The position numbers and the translations under genes were made by a program. Below the pieces are notes generated by a model that ran no database searches, was not told where the DNA came from, and was given only the letters and a program-made list of their open reading frames with translations. DNA of 64,000 nucleotides from Patiria miniata (lineage: Eukaryota; Echinodermata; Asteroidea; Valvatida; Asterinidae), in contig NW_024037072.1 in the NCBI RefSeq assembly GCF_015706575.1, positions 18,973,162-19,037,161 of the forward strand. Direction: 5' to 3'. The first letter of the stretch is position 1; each line of letters begins with the position of its first letter. Positions 32,111 to 43,482 of the stretch are shown in pieces.

Positions 32111-34240
32111 TAACTAATTGCTTGTCCTAATCTAGAAGTTAAGTAGGCCGGAACTGATTTTCTGTGAAGGTGGATGGTTGTTGATGATTTTGTGCGGAAA
32201 TAACAGCATCCAGCTTTTTACTTCATGGGGAGCTGAAGGTTTTATGGACACCGAGAGCAGGGATAATATTGCTTTGATGTTTGTTTGAAGGCCTATACAT
32301 CAACACCCATTATTATTAATTTTCATAAACGGCGCTGGGCTTTTTGTGTAACTTATAACACTAAATGTTGCGAATCTTTGTTGAGTGCTCCCACTCTACA
32401 TCTACTTGGAAGTTAATTATTTTTCCGGCTTTGCCTACCAATCTCGGTCAGCGTTCTGTCGGCACAGTAATTGATCACCACTGGATTTCAAACACGAATG
32501 GCTGGTTAAGTATTATGAGTATCATCAATGTTGACGTCAGCGTTTGACGGAGCGCGCGTGAATGCTATCTTGTTTCTTGAACAAACAATCATTAGATACA
32601 GTGGCGGAAATGAATGAAAAACCAAAAGTTTGTATTGAACATGGCGGCATGAACTTGTTAAAGCTACATTTTAGCGTGCTTTTCCATTACTTCATATTGA
32701 GAAATCTGCCTCCAATTTCGACTAATATCAAAATGGATTTCGAGATATCTTGAATTTGATTCAATACAGTCGTAATGCGACACCGTTAAGGCAACACTGA
32801 ACTGTTCACATAAATGGCAGTACATGTACATGTTTCTTGCAGGAGAAAAAGTTTTTTTTTTCTTAAAAAAAATCGGGATGACGACGCAGAAACTGGCGAA
32901 TTTCTGACAGCAACCTATGGGGAAACGTTCGTCTAAATGCATGCGCGTGTATCCTCTTGACAATATTGTCGCATATGCAGGGAATAAATGAAGGCGGCTC
33001 AGAAAGGCCAAGCAATAAGGGCTCAGATAGGCCACGAAATAAGCGGGATCAGTGGCTAGTCTCAGATCACGACACAGGAAACCAGCCCAAGCTTTGAAAC
33101 TTTAAAATTTCAAGGGATAAACTTGGGAGATTTCAATAGTTTACACGGAGAGCTTTAAAGCTTAAGATTCATGCGATCAAAAATGAAAATACGATAGTCA
33201 TGCGCACCCAACAACGAGTCCAGCAATGAGAAATGTGTACATTTTGTTTTACCAACGAGCTATATATTTCTGTAAATCTCCTTTAGATTGGCTAGGGTAC
33301 GTAACGAACAAACAAGACAGAGTTAAAGAGGATCGGGAATTTAACAATACAAGATATGATATTTTAAGAGTATTCTGACCAAATCAATGAACAGGTTGTG
33401 ACCTTGTGATGGTGCGATTATTCACTAATTTGCTTGATAAGACTCATAACTTGGACATTAAGCCGTATGTCTATAGGTTAAAAAACAAACCATTACAAAC
33501 ATGTCCGAGTTCCATGATTTACTTAATGACTATGTAAGACAGGCCACTTACAGATTTCTATGAGCCCCCATCTTACCTCTTTATGCAAAGGCCAATGCCA
33601 GTATTTGTTTACATTCAATATAAGCATTCCTGAATTTTCAGTAAATTTCGAATAATTAGGCTTCCTAAAATAGTCTTTCTTCTCAATTTATGGCTTTAGC
33701 CACCATTTTGCTCTTAGTTTTCTGAAGCGACAAGAAATCACATTTTGCACTCGGATGTTATGGATATTTGCGCTAAAAAGCAGCATGCTTAGTTATCAAG
33801 CGCTATAAGCTCAAAAAAGAATTAACCAGCGATATTGATCGATCTCCTTTTTACATGTCTTTTTGAAGTGCAGCCATTTTGAGAATTTTTTTTTAACCTA
33901 CCGATCAAACCAATTTTAATAGGTAGTACATAATTATGTGGCGTGTGTTCAAGCAATACAAACACATCGACCCCTGACTCCGCCTCAGCGCATAAGGTTT
34001 ATATCGTTTTTCTTGGCGGAAAGGACCAACGTGTCTGCTGCCACCAACAGGCTGTTTTTAATACTGCAATGGATGCCTTGAGACAGTAAAAAGTTAATTT
34101 GAAATTAAATGAAGAGTATTCATATAGGAAAAATGCTTCACAACTTCAGAACAAAAACTTTTTAGGAAAGTTAGGCAGGCATTGCTGATGTAAAGCACCG
34201 TGCGTTGTAAGTGCATTAAACACTGCAAAAACAGCGTTGT
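32111..34240. other. Intergenic DNA, 3' side of the GPCR gene
   Basis: No coding exon or bounded element was recognised. TACATGTACATGT occurs near 32821. Confidence 0.45.
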
Positions 34241-34246
34241 TAATTA

Positions 34247-34335
34247 TAACACCATTGGTATCTATACAAATTGTATAGGACTAGCTAGTGTTAAAGATTT
34301 CTGGTGTTGTCCAATATAGATACCAAATGGTGTTA
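34247..34335. repeat. Inverted repeat TAACACCATTGGTATCTATA
   Basis: The left arm 34247-34266 and right arm 34315-34335 pair with one bulge. GTGTTAAA and GGTGTT words fill the loop. It is probably a worn MITE. Confidence 0.5.
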
Positions 34336-34626
34336 AATGAAAACCATAGTTATTGCAGTGAATAAGCCGTATATAATATTCACGAAGGCAACACTTTTCA
34401 GCACAACACTGTGTGATATAACTGGTGTATACGAGGAATGAAATTGAAGTGTAGTACAGCATTTTTGAGCGGCAAGTGCTTTTAGTTGCACTGGCTCATG
34501 ATAGTCTTATTAACCGTAGGCCCTATACATAGGCCTACATGTGCAGTGATTTCATGAATGACAAATTCACCGCAATTCTTCAAGTGTCTCATTCAAGATC
34601 TATTAAATGCAGTGCAGAATGTCTTC

Positions 34627-35769
34627 TCAAGCCAATGTATCCCCTCCCGATACCGACATCTCAGTTGGTTGCGCGCCGACCCTTGTCTGCTGCAGCTTAC
34701 GGCAGCAAAACATTCTCTTGAGCCCCACCTGAAACTGTCTGTACTGCATGGCGTAAATGAAGGGGTTCCCGCACATGTTGGCATAGGCGAATATTTTGGT
34801 GACTTCGTACCAAGTGCTGGTGAAGTCCAGCGGTCCGCCCAGGTTGTAGATAACGTAGTTAAATGCAATGGGTGCCCATGATATGGCATAGGTGGCGGAT
34901 ACTATCATCATGGTTTTAATAACGTTTTTCATGGCCTGCGATTTCACAGTGGAGCGGGCGGTCTTTCTGCTACCGACCAGGAGATTACCGTTGGTACCGG
35001 TACCAGAGGCTTGCTCGTTGGCGTTGACAACGCGCGACAGGGTCCGGGCAGGGGATTGGGACTGCACCTTGGCAGCCTGTTGGTGGAGTTTACGGATAAT
35101 CTGCGAGTAGCAGAAGGCCATGCATGTCAGTGGGATCAGGTAGGTCACGCAGAAGATCAGCACACCGCCGACACCTTGCCAGACTTTTGATTTGTAAATG
35201 GGTACGCAGAGGTTTCCCGGTAGGACATGCTGGACGTAAGCCCAGAAGGCGTCGATGAGAAAACCCAGGCCCCAGACGGCAGCAGCCACGGGCACAATGC
35301 GTCTCTTGACGGCGGCCACTTTTTTTCTATACCACGCTGGCTTGAGCGTGGCCACGTACCGTTCCAGCGTGATGCATATGAGGTTGATGCTGGAGGAGAT
35401 GAAGAGAGCCCACATGACGTACTCAGAAACCCAGATCTTGCATAGAATCAGGTGACCTGTGTTGCCCGGCTCCAGCTCAAATTTAGGACCCAGGTGGATG
35501 AGGAGAAATACCAACGAGCTGGTGAAGTCGATCATGGACTGGTTAATGATGAACAGGTTGATCAGGTTCCGGGAAGACTTGCCCCGGAAGAAGACCAACA
35601 GGACCAGACCGTTACCGGTGACTCCAAGGAAACCGATGATACCGTCTAGGACGACCCACAGAACCAGTCTCTGGACGGGGGTCATCGTTGGTCCTTCCTC
35701 GGTGCCGTTCATGCTGGCGTTGTACGAGAGATTCTGGAGCGAGTAGCCGACTGCTGTCTCCGTCTCCAT
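34627..35769 (-). CDS. Rhodopsin-class (class A) G protein-coupled receptor, ligand unknown
   Basis: This is a complete intronless frame of 380 residues for a seven-helix plasma-membrane receptor. The N-terminus has three N-glycosylation sequons (Asn13, Asn17, Asn21) and no signal peptide. Class A landmarks seen: TGN in TM1 (Asn53), Asp81 in TM2 within NQSMIDF, Cys110 with Cys188 for the extracellular disulfide, ERY (136-138) ending TM3, Trp166 in TM4, Pro213 in TM5, SWAP (297-300) in place of CWxP in TM6, and NPFIY (335-339) in TM7. Cys355-Cys356 after helix 8 could be palmitoylated. The third intracellular loop is about 50 residues and rich in Ser, Thr, Gln and Lys. The pattern suits peptide-type or orphan receptors. 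The start is the first ATG after the TATA box at 35921-35927. Confidence 0.93.
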   Translation of the reverse strand: METETAVGYSLQNLSYNASMNGTEEGPTMTPVQRLVLWVVLDGIIGFLGVTGNGLVLLVFFRGKSSRNLINLFIINQSMIDFTSSLVFLLIHLGPKFELEPGNTGHLILCKIWVSEYVMWALFISSSINLICITLERYVATLKPAWYRKKVAAVKRRIVPVAAAVWGLGFLIDAFWAYVQHVLPGNLCVPIYKSKVWQGVGGVLIFCVTYLIPLTCMAFCYSQIIRKLHQQAAKVQSQSPARTLSRVVNANEQASGTGTNGNLLVGSRKTARSTVKSQAMKNVIKTMMIVSATYAISWAPIAFNYVIYNLGGPLDFTSTWYEVTKIFAYANMCGNPFIYAMQYRQFQVGLKRMFCCRKLQQTRVGAQPTEMSVSGGDTLA

Positions 35770-35920
35770 TATCAGAATCGATGATCACAAACGTTGAGTA
35801 GAAATCACAGTGTTAAGTTACCAACCGCAACTTGCTTAGCGGAGTCTGTGAAGAGTCCACGTGGTTTTCAAGCAAGACGAGCGACTGTACGACTGTCTGA
35901 CTGGACGTCTGATAAGCGGT

Positions 35921-35927
35921 ATTTATA
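35921..35927 (-). promoter_or_regulatory. TATA box of the GPCR gene
   Basis: On the minus strand GTATAAATACC gives TATAAAT. Initiator-like CAGTCAGACAGTC lies 25-33 bases downstream (about 35902-35894). The resulting 5' leader of roughly 125 bases holds no upstream ATG before 35769. Confidence 0.6.
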
Positions 35928-36157
35928 CAGACTACAACGGCCGCGTACCCACAGTTCCCTCAGTGTGGAATTACTACTGGTAACCGAGAGAGTATTGTTG
36001 CATTGATTGCAGACTCGCAGGATCATTGGATGAGATGTCCATTCCCTATTCGCCTCTGACCGAGGTAAGGATATAACAAAGCAAGTCGCAAATGGCGTGC
36101 CAACAGGCATCAGCAGGAATTCACGTCACGAGAGCGCGGCGGTGCCGGTCACGCAAA

Positions 36158-36340
36158 ATGGAGTCCCCTTGGACTTTTCTTGTTTTCTCCCTCCTTGTAA
36201 TAATTGGTCCTTTGTCCTTTGACGTCCGGTTATTGAAACGTTACGAGGCGGATGCGGAATATAATCACACTCCTGGGATGGTGGAAATTACTGCAATTTC
36301 AAGGATCATGCACAAACGCTTTTTTTCACGCGACTGGTAA
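36158..36340 (+). CDS. Possible small secreted peptide precursor
   Basis: A 60-residue frame starts in a good context (gcaaaATGg). Residues 1-21 (MESPWTFLVFSLLVIIGPLS then F) look like a signal peptide. The rest is hydrophilic, with Lys-Arg at 27-28 and 53-54 that would release a 24-residue middle peptide and a C-terminal FFSRDW. It is divergent from the GPCR, and the two starts are about 390 bp apart. I do not recognise a peptide family and there is no amidation signal (no GKR). A GAG|GTAAGG at about 36062-36070 could be a 5' UTR donor. A chance frame remains a real possibility. Confidence 0.3.
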   Translation: MESPWTFLVFSLLVIIGPLSFDVRLLKRYEADAEYNHTPGMVEITAISRIMHKRFFSRDW

Positions 36341-37640
36341 CATTAGGCTTTATCAAGGACTGACGACCGTTTCGACCTCACCAAAACTACTATTATTTTT
36401 TTTTAGTTTGTGTCTCTCGGGATAATATCCTGACAAATAAATTGGTATGTAGTGTAAACGTGACTGTGTCCTAACGAGCTGAGGGAAATCCAAACATCTG
36501 CCGCCTGAAAGTTTCCCCAAATCGAGTGATTTTTGTGAGTGGCGACAACATCAATTTGACGCCAATAGCTCGTGAAAGTGAGGGATGGGTCCCTTTTGGA
36601 GGTAGACAACCGGCGATGTCGTAATTGGAAACTGATCTGTAAGTTTGATACAACAACGATTCAACTGCATGTGCACTGCAGAGACAAACAAAGCTGTCAA
36701 CTTTGGCATTTCAAAGACAACACGTTGATACAAACTGATCGCACAACCGAAGCGTTGATAAGTTAACTTGGGCATAAGTTGATGCGTTTGCCGACGGGCA
36801 CCGCAAGAATAACTCCTACCCTCGTAAAACGTATCGGAAGGGTGTAGCAACAGTGGTGCAGACAAACCATACGCATCACTGACAAATTATCGGCACATAT
36901 AGTTTAGTTCACCGCAATTTGTCAGACGCGAAGTCAATGTTATTTTCTCAGTTGAGGTTGCCGTTGCACCGTCAATAAAACATCCACAGAAGTCGATATC
37001 GCTCCGCTCCAATGTCCAGGTTATGCCTGCAGATAAAAAAAAAAACCCGAAATGGATATCAAATGAAGTTACTCAAGGCAAAACAATTAAACAAGAATTA
37101 GGATCAATACAAATTGGACAATTAGATGCCACAGTTAATACCTACTGGCCCACGGGAACTTAACAACGAATCAAAACGCGCGTATTCACCTGAAACTGAT
37201 GATCTCGTACTCCTTGCGATCAACCGAGCGGCGAAGTTCAATTAGCGTGCGCTTTGATAGCTTTCATCCTTAACCGTGCTCCGTGAAGCGAACAAGATTC
37301 GTTTCTGAAATGGCTTCGTTCGGAACGGCTTAGGCCGCATAATCGGCACGCAGAGTTTTCGGTTTGAAATGACTAAGGAATAATTTGGGGAACGGTATAC
37401 GACAAAAATACAAGAACAACTCCACAGAATGCGAGGGAAGCAACAACTCGAAATACACGCGCCGTATTACCGTACGTGTTAACTTTCAAACCCCGATTAT
37501 CAAGGTGATTTCTGCATTAAATCCAGGAAACTCTCATGCACTCTCTGAATTATATAATAGGCCTATACTGGCAGGAACGGTAAAATGCTTAATCCTATCA
37601 CGCCTCTATAAACGAATCCGGGCACTTGGTCACTGTACAC
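36341..37640. other. Intergenic DNA beyond the peptide-like frame
   Basis: No coding exon is supported. A 104-codon minus-strand frame at 36551-36865 has no domain or transcript logic. Confidence 0.4.
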
Positions 37641-37790
37641 ACACGTGGCCCCCTTCAATGGAGAAACCATTGGACACGCTATTGTACAAAGAAACTGTCC
37701 CGTGACGGATAATCCGACGGATAAACAATGTTTCTGCCATGGAAGGGGGCCTTCGTGATAGAATTGAAAGCGTGCCCGGATTGGTCTTGA
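37641..37790. repeat. Dispersed inverted repeat (GAAGGGGGCC), copy 2
   Basis: CACACGTGGCCCCCTTCAATG at the left is inverted relative to CCATGGAAGGGGGCCTTCGTG at the right, and the tail GATAGAATTGAAAGCGTGCC matches copy 1 at 22591-22740. Confidence 0.5.
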
Positions 37791-38215
37791 AGATAATTCC
37801 GAAACAACCTGTTACCGCTGTATTAATTTATATAGCACCCTAAAAAAAAAAAAAAAAAAAAAATGCGAACAGCAAAGTATGAATCAATAATTGAGAACCA
37901 CACTGTATGGGGCAATTTTGGCTGTATTAAGTATTCTAAGTATGTGGTTCTTGATAAAAGACAAAATGTAGTAAATGGTTTATGTTTTGCTCGCATGAGT
38001 TGTTTTAGGGCGCTGAAGCACAGTTCACAAAGGCGGGGGGTGTTTCAACGGCTGTTTAAACAAACACAAAGAGAGCTAGAGTTGTTTAGCACAAACGCCA
38101 GCGTTTTACAAGTTGCCAGCATTCGCAACGCTGTAATACACATCGCTGCAAACACAACGAGCCCCTTAAGAAATAATAGAGTGTAATTCATCATTTCATG
38201 ACAGTTTAATGGTCG
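37791..38215. other. Spacer with a poly(A) tract
   Basis: A long A-run lies at about 37843-37863 and could be the tail of a retroposed sequence. A 107-codon frame after it shows no family resemblance. Confidence 0.35.
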
Positions 38216-38378
38216 GTTTCGCCCTTCATCGACTTAATTTCATAAATGTATACTCAGTGATGTCGGCCGACGGCCTGAGAGGGAGAAAAAATTGAAGCTT
38301 ATACTTGAGCAGGAGTGGAACCCGCGACCTCATGCTGGTCAGTGCAGAGATCGAAATTACGTCAATGAAGGACAAAAC
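38216..38378. mobile_element. 163-bp TIR element with a tRNA-like core (copy 3)
   Basis: The ends are GTTTCGCCCTTCATCGAC (38216-38233) and GTCAATGAAGGACAAAAC (38361-38378). The core on the minus strand has box-B-like GGTTCCACTCC and an arm around CTGACCAGCATG, corresponding to the cores at 618-766 and 16464-16824. Confidence 0.65.
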
Positions 38379-38544
38379 ACAACACCGAATTTGCATCTTT
38401 TCATACAAATACAATGTAGTGGTTTTCGTGAGCGTGAGCCTTTGGCTTCAAAAATACACAACCGTATCTGACAGCCTATACGAAGAAGAACCCGAATGCG
38501 TTTTACTTGTACATGTATGAATCAATCGTAAATCATCAACACAC

Positions 38545-39106
38545 TTAACCCTTTTAGGACCGGGCTTTTTTGGACCTATGGGGACCAGGGGGGGGGGGGG
38601 GGTCACACTGCCCCCCCCCTATATTTTCAAAAGTAAATGACCGAATTAAAAACTTGGTAGAAATTAACCTTTGACCAAATCCTACAGGTTGCCATTTTTT
38701 TTCAAAAAATCGTCCATAGAGGGCGTTTTTTTGGAAATTTTTGCCCATTTTTGGTCAAAAATAGTTTTTCCCCGTATTTTTCGTTTTCTTTGGCCAAATG
38801 TCATAAAATTTGGGAAGCATGTTTGTCACGTGACACTTCTCAATCACCTATGATAAATATGATAAATAAATTAATTACAATATGACACGTGGAATTACGT
38901 GGAAAACTGGGAACCAATGTAAAACAAACGGTTGCTATGGCAACAACGAACCATACCTTGATTTTTTTTGATTTTTTATTATGACCCTAGATAATATTTA
39001 GGAAAAGTCACCAAATTGGTGGCGATCTGCTGCACCGTTAAAAAGTTATGAGCAAAAATATGGGAGGGGGCACATTGTGCCCCCCCCCCGGTCCTGATAG
39101 GGTTAA
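38545..39106. mobile_element. 554-bp piggyBac-like MITE
   Basis: The element is 38549-39102, flanked by TTAA at 38545-38548 and 39103-39106. The left end is CCCTTTTAGGACCGGG and the right end inverted is CCCTATCAGGACCGGG. Each end is followed inward by G/C-runs and a GGGCACA-TGTGCC block. TTAA plus CCC termini is the piggyBac pattern. No transposase is present. Confidence 0.75.
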
Positions 39107-40770
39107 GGCTCAGGTTTTTCCCCAAAGATTTCTGTTATGAGGATTGATTGTTGACGATTTAATGAACCGACAGTATATCGAAGCCTGTGTATATTACGCA
39201 GCAGCCGGTCACAAGGTTTTTCCAGTGGCTCTATCTTGGGCAGCCTCACGGATCTACGAAGGCTTATGTCTAAGAGCTAAATCTTTATAGAGAGTAGTGT
39301 GGCAATACACTGTGGGTACATCAAGGAAGGTCTTCCTTCTATACGGTTACCGTGGACGCATTAAATGTTTTTCTTCTTCAGTTTTTGATATTACGTCAAG
39401 TGCATCATTCATCGTTTAAAAAATTGTTCGCTCAAATGTATTTAAAAAAAAATCGTTGGTGTTTGAATAGTTAAGCGCGTTTTGTTTTCCTTGACCGTTT
39501 GTTTTCGTGTTTATTCTTAATGTCTGTGTGTAGTGTCCTGTATTGTCTGTTTTAACTTGTTCTCTATACAATCCTCGGTTAATACGAACAGCCCCATACT
39601 TTTTACCCTCCTTTGATATATTTAGTCGTTTGTAATTTCAGATATGTACTATTATTATTTATACAATTTAATATAATTACCTCCTTTTATTTGAAAACTT
39701 ATTTTTACTTACTTGTGGAAAGTACGGATTGTTGTCTTTGAATTGAAGCGTTATTCGTCTAAAATAAATTGAAGTAGGTTGGATTAACGAATTCCGCCTG
39801 ATATAAACGGTAATAGTTGCAATAAATCAAGTAATTAAATTCCGTTTTCGATAACTCCTCAGCGATTTTATTTCGCGGACAATCACATGACTTGGTTTTG
39901 GTATTCCAAGTCAAACTATCCATTTGCCGGTCTCTGTATTTTGAGCCCACCGATTTCTGTACAAAAATTGGATTGTTTTGCTGATGCGAGCGTAACATTT
40001 TTGATCAATTTTTAAGCGAGAAAATTATATCGCGGTCGATCAAGCGGGAGAGGGGTCCTTCAGACGATATCGCCGGCTATCGTTCAGGCAGTCAAACGGC
40101 GGTTGGAGGTACGCCAATTACGCGCACCTATTCCGCTAGAACCTTGGACTTTGCAATAACGTTGGGACAATGCCAGCATACCCCAACTCTGGTAATTGGT
40201 CTTACTATAGGGCTGAAGGGGAAGAAAAACCCAATATCGGTGAAGGGCAAAACCATATATTAAAATTGCAGTAATTGAGTTCAAGATGCGAAGTGATGTA
40301 AAGATGCCTTTATGGTACGCTGACAGTGGGTTTGAAGCTAATGCAGTTCGCATGCCATTTTATAGCCTATATGAGAATCGCACTGGGAACAAAAACACAA
40401 TGGTTGAATTGGATGCACGATTCTTTCTCATAAATGAACAAAGAACTTATCCTATAGTATAGGAAGGCATCCGATAATTTCTTCATCCCTTTGTCGCATG
40501 TGCATACCAAGGTTATCAGTGATGAAAATGTAATTAAGTCGTTTCGCCCAATTATAAAGTAATTAACATCGCAAGAATTAATTGGCCTCGTCACCAGGAC
40601 TATTTCGCCTCGTAACTACATTTACGGGTAGTATGGGAATCGGGTAACCAATTGAAAAAAAAAGAACACGGGTATCTGGGTAGCCGTTAAAAAACCAACC
40701 CCAACATTTAAATATACCAGAAGTTGCAGTACAGCTTGTCCATAACTTATTAGGTCAGAACGATAATAAT
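39107..40770. other. Intergenic DNA with one solitary MITE end
   Basis: A lone ATCGGTGAAGGGCAAAAC at about 40236-40253 matches the right TIR of the tRNA-like MITE family; its partner end is not visible. No gene is supported. Confidence 0.45.
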
Positions 40771-40926
40771 ACAGTGAAAAGCCGCTATAAGGAACACAGT
40801 GGGGTCCACAGAAATGTTCGTTATAGTGGTTGTTCGTTATAGAGATTGTGCATTATATTATAATTTATTAATTCGGGAGACCATGGGGATGTTCGTTATA
40901 GCCAAACGTTCGTTATACTACATCGG
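40771..40926. repeat. GTTCGTTATA-rich transposon end
   Basis: It starts ACAGTGAAAAGCCGCTATAA and carries four direct GTTCGTTATA words (40816-40920) plus an inverted variant in CTATAAGGAAC. The pattern is the terminal part of a common invertebrate DNA transposon; the family is not assigned. Confidence 0.5.
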
Positions 40927-41020
40927 TGCGGTGATACAGCAAGAGATACAAGTGTGTACAAATGATGTCAATAGGGACATGTAACTTTAAGTTACGTTTT
41001 CGCAAACGTCATAGGCCTAA

Positions 41021-41230
41021 ACATGATTTTTTTTTTCATTTTGCCTGGTTTTCATTTTGAAAATTCTCCACAAATGACATTCGAAAGCTTTCTTTTTTCA
41101 TTGTCTGAGAAGTTACTTAGTTTAATACGTAAAGTTGGTTATACGGGTATTCTCAGTTTCATTGTCTAGAACAGAAGATCCTGAGATAAACGGTTGGGTA
41201 CTCGGATACCCGGTTCAGATGCACGCCCCT
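41021..41230 (+). repeat. Dispersed repeat, copy 2 (partner at 14733-14931)
   Basis: It shares TTTTGCCTGG, GAAAATTCTCCACAAATGAC, TTTCATTGTCTGAGAAG and GGGTACTCGGATACCCGG with the copy in the ARPP-19 intron, in the same order and at similar spacing. Confidence 0.6.
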
Positions 41231-43208
41231 AGGAACCAATGTTACATACATGTCAGTTACCATGAGTTACCGATGGTGTTTTCATGTACAAGGTCTTTAG
41301 CGGGATGTCCTTATTGGGAAATTCGTACAGAGTGGCCTTAAAATTTAAGAGACTTAAAAGTGTAAAATCGAGGTATATTGCCAGGGAAAAGATATGGATT
41401 GGCTATGGAAGTTGCTTTAACTTCAAGTAGATTATTTTCGCAGGACCCCGAAGGGCTGACCAATTGAGTAACTGAGTAACTGACTGACTATTTATACAGG
41501 CCAAGTATAAATAAGGCTACGGCTACGTCTGTTGACAGCATGTTCACATTCGTGTTGTAATTGGACGAAGACCTAGCCACCTAATACGACTTTCTGCTCA
41601 ACTCCACTACGCAAAGCTAGCCTTGACAAACGCCAGAATCGCAATCGGGTATTTTTTCCCAACCTAGTGCCTATTACAACATGCAATTTACACATTACTG
41701 CTAAAAGGGTTGACTGAAGTGGATCCGTTCATACAAGGAGTTATGATAACAGCTCGGTTGTAATTTATTAATGATAGTTCTCAAATTACAGGCAATTTAA
41801 TGGATCTCAAGGTTGGTTGAACAAGGTCCGAATGTCTCATGTATAAAAAATACAGTTCTTGCTTGTGGTGGTGGTGGTGGTGGGGGGGGGGTGGCTACAG
41901 GGTGCGAGTCGTAGTCGAATTAAGCTCTTCATGGGAAATTCAAAATGACTGATGTGTGAACAGTTGAGCTTAATTAACGTTGCTTGCAAGAAATCTTATG
42001 AAATGAGGGAAAAAAAAACAATGTCAGTCCAATAGAACTTTTTTTGTGATATGAAGCGAAACTAGGAGTGCCACAAGTGCTTCTCGGTGATGGCGCTACT
42101 TTGGTTTTGTTTGCAGATGGTACGGGGTATAAGTCATTCACTGGCGGGGGGGGGGGGGGGAGCACTCACTGGGTTTTAACAATAGAAAAGCTAAATTTTG
42201 CCCTCTCAAAAAATTCTGAACCGGAGGCATAAGTCTATAGGGGTGGACAGGCCTTGATCGGGAGGTGGGGGGGGGGGGCTACCCCAAATGCCCCCCCCCC
42301 CTTATTAACGCCAATGGTGCAAAAATACATGGATCGGTAAGGGACTCCACGCCCGATATTAAAAAATGAGCACTTTATAATCCCCAAAATTGCTGCAAAA
42401 CTTTTTTGTATAGAATGACAACTTGAATAAGGCTAAAAGTGACCTGCACTTTGCAACTGCTCCCTTGAATATTAACATTAGATTGTCAGATTAATCTCCC
42501 AGCAGGGACATTATGTGCAGTAGCTCACGTGGCAGTGCACTTTTCCAAGTATAAGTGGCACTCCAAAGGGCGCCCAAAGGACACTTCGAGGATGAAGGGT
42601 TTGTCCGTTTTAGCGGCTAATGCGAGTGTCTTGAACCAAGCAAAAAGACAGAGCGAGTACTAGACTTTTTTTTCTTATATCAGATGCTTTGATTCGTCAA
42701 TGAAGTCTCCGCTCGTTTATCCCAGAGCTACAGCGACATTCATCAATTTGAATAAGCCATTAGGACAACCGTATAATTTAGTTAACGAGCAAATACTTGA
42801 TATAATGGAAGGCTTAGGCCTATTTTTATAAATTGCTTTGATGTAAATACTGGTCGGTACATTTCGAAGAAACTAATGTCCCAGAAGACAGAAAGATGAG
42901 ACACATTGATAATGTTTTAATACTGGGCCGCTGGATGGAAGGTCGGATCTAATGACGTACTTTATCAAAGACCTTAGCATTTACTGGTTCTTATTTAATG
43001 ACAGAAAAAGGCAGACTTTTACCCGCTTTTTGTACATCCATAACTCCATTTGCGAACTGTTTTGGTTTTGTTCTAATTTTTAGTAGAACAAGAACCTGTC
43101 TGCTCAGTAAAATACGTTCATGTATTTGCTAAAGAAATAATGGTGCATTATATTGCTCTCATATCAGATCGTACACGCGCACTCACTCTCTTTCAACCAA
43201 AAGGGTTT
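41231..43208. other. Intergenic DNA rich in G/C homopolymers
   Basis: A (GGT)n plus G-run lies at 41866-41892, a G-run at 42146-42160, and paired G- and C-runs at 42266-42301. No gene is supported. Confidence 0.45.
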
Positions 43209-43482
43209 TAGGCCACCAGCCTGGGTGCTTGGTCAGTATCAAATCAGGGCATAAATGATTATAGTGCGCATGCGCAAGGTATACCGCCCCTAGAGTGGTA
43301 ACAAGCATTTTGATGGCCATTTTGAAAACAAAGGGTGATAACACCCAAAAAGCTGCCACCGCTGCAATGCTATCACATATTTTCTAATTCTGGAGGTGTA
43401 TACCTTGCCAAAAATCGCTATGACGATTATTGCCCTCATTTGATACCGGCGGCCAAAATTTTGGACCGAGGCTGATGGCCTA
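43209..43482. mobile_element. 270-bp TA-flanked MITE
   Basis: The element is about 43211-43480, with TA on both sides. The left end is GGCCACCAGCCTGGGT and the right end inverted is GGCCATCAGCCTCGGT. A second inverted pair inside is GTATCAAATCAGGGCA against GTATCAAATGAGGGCA, and then AAGGTATAC. Confidence 0.55.
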
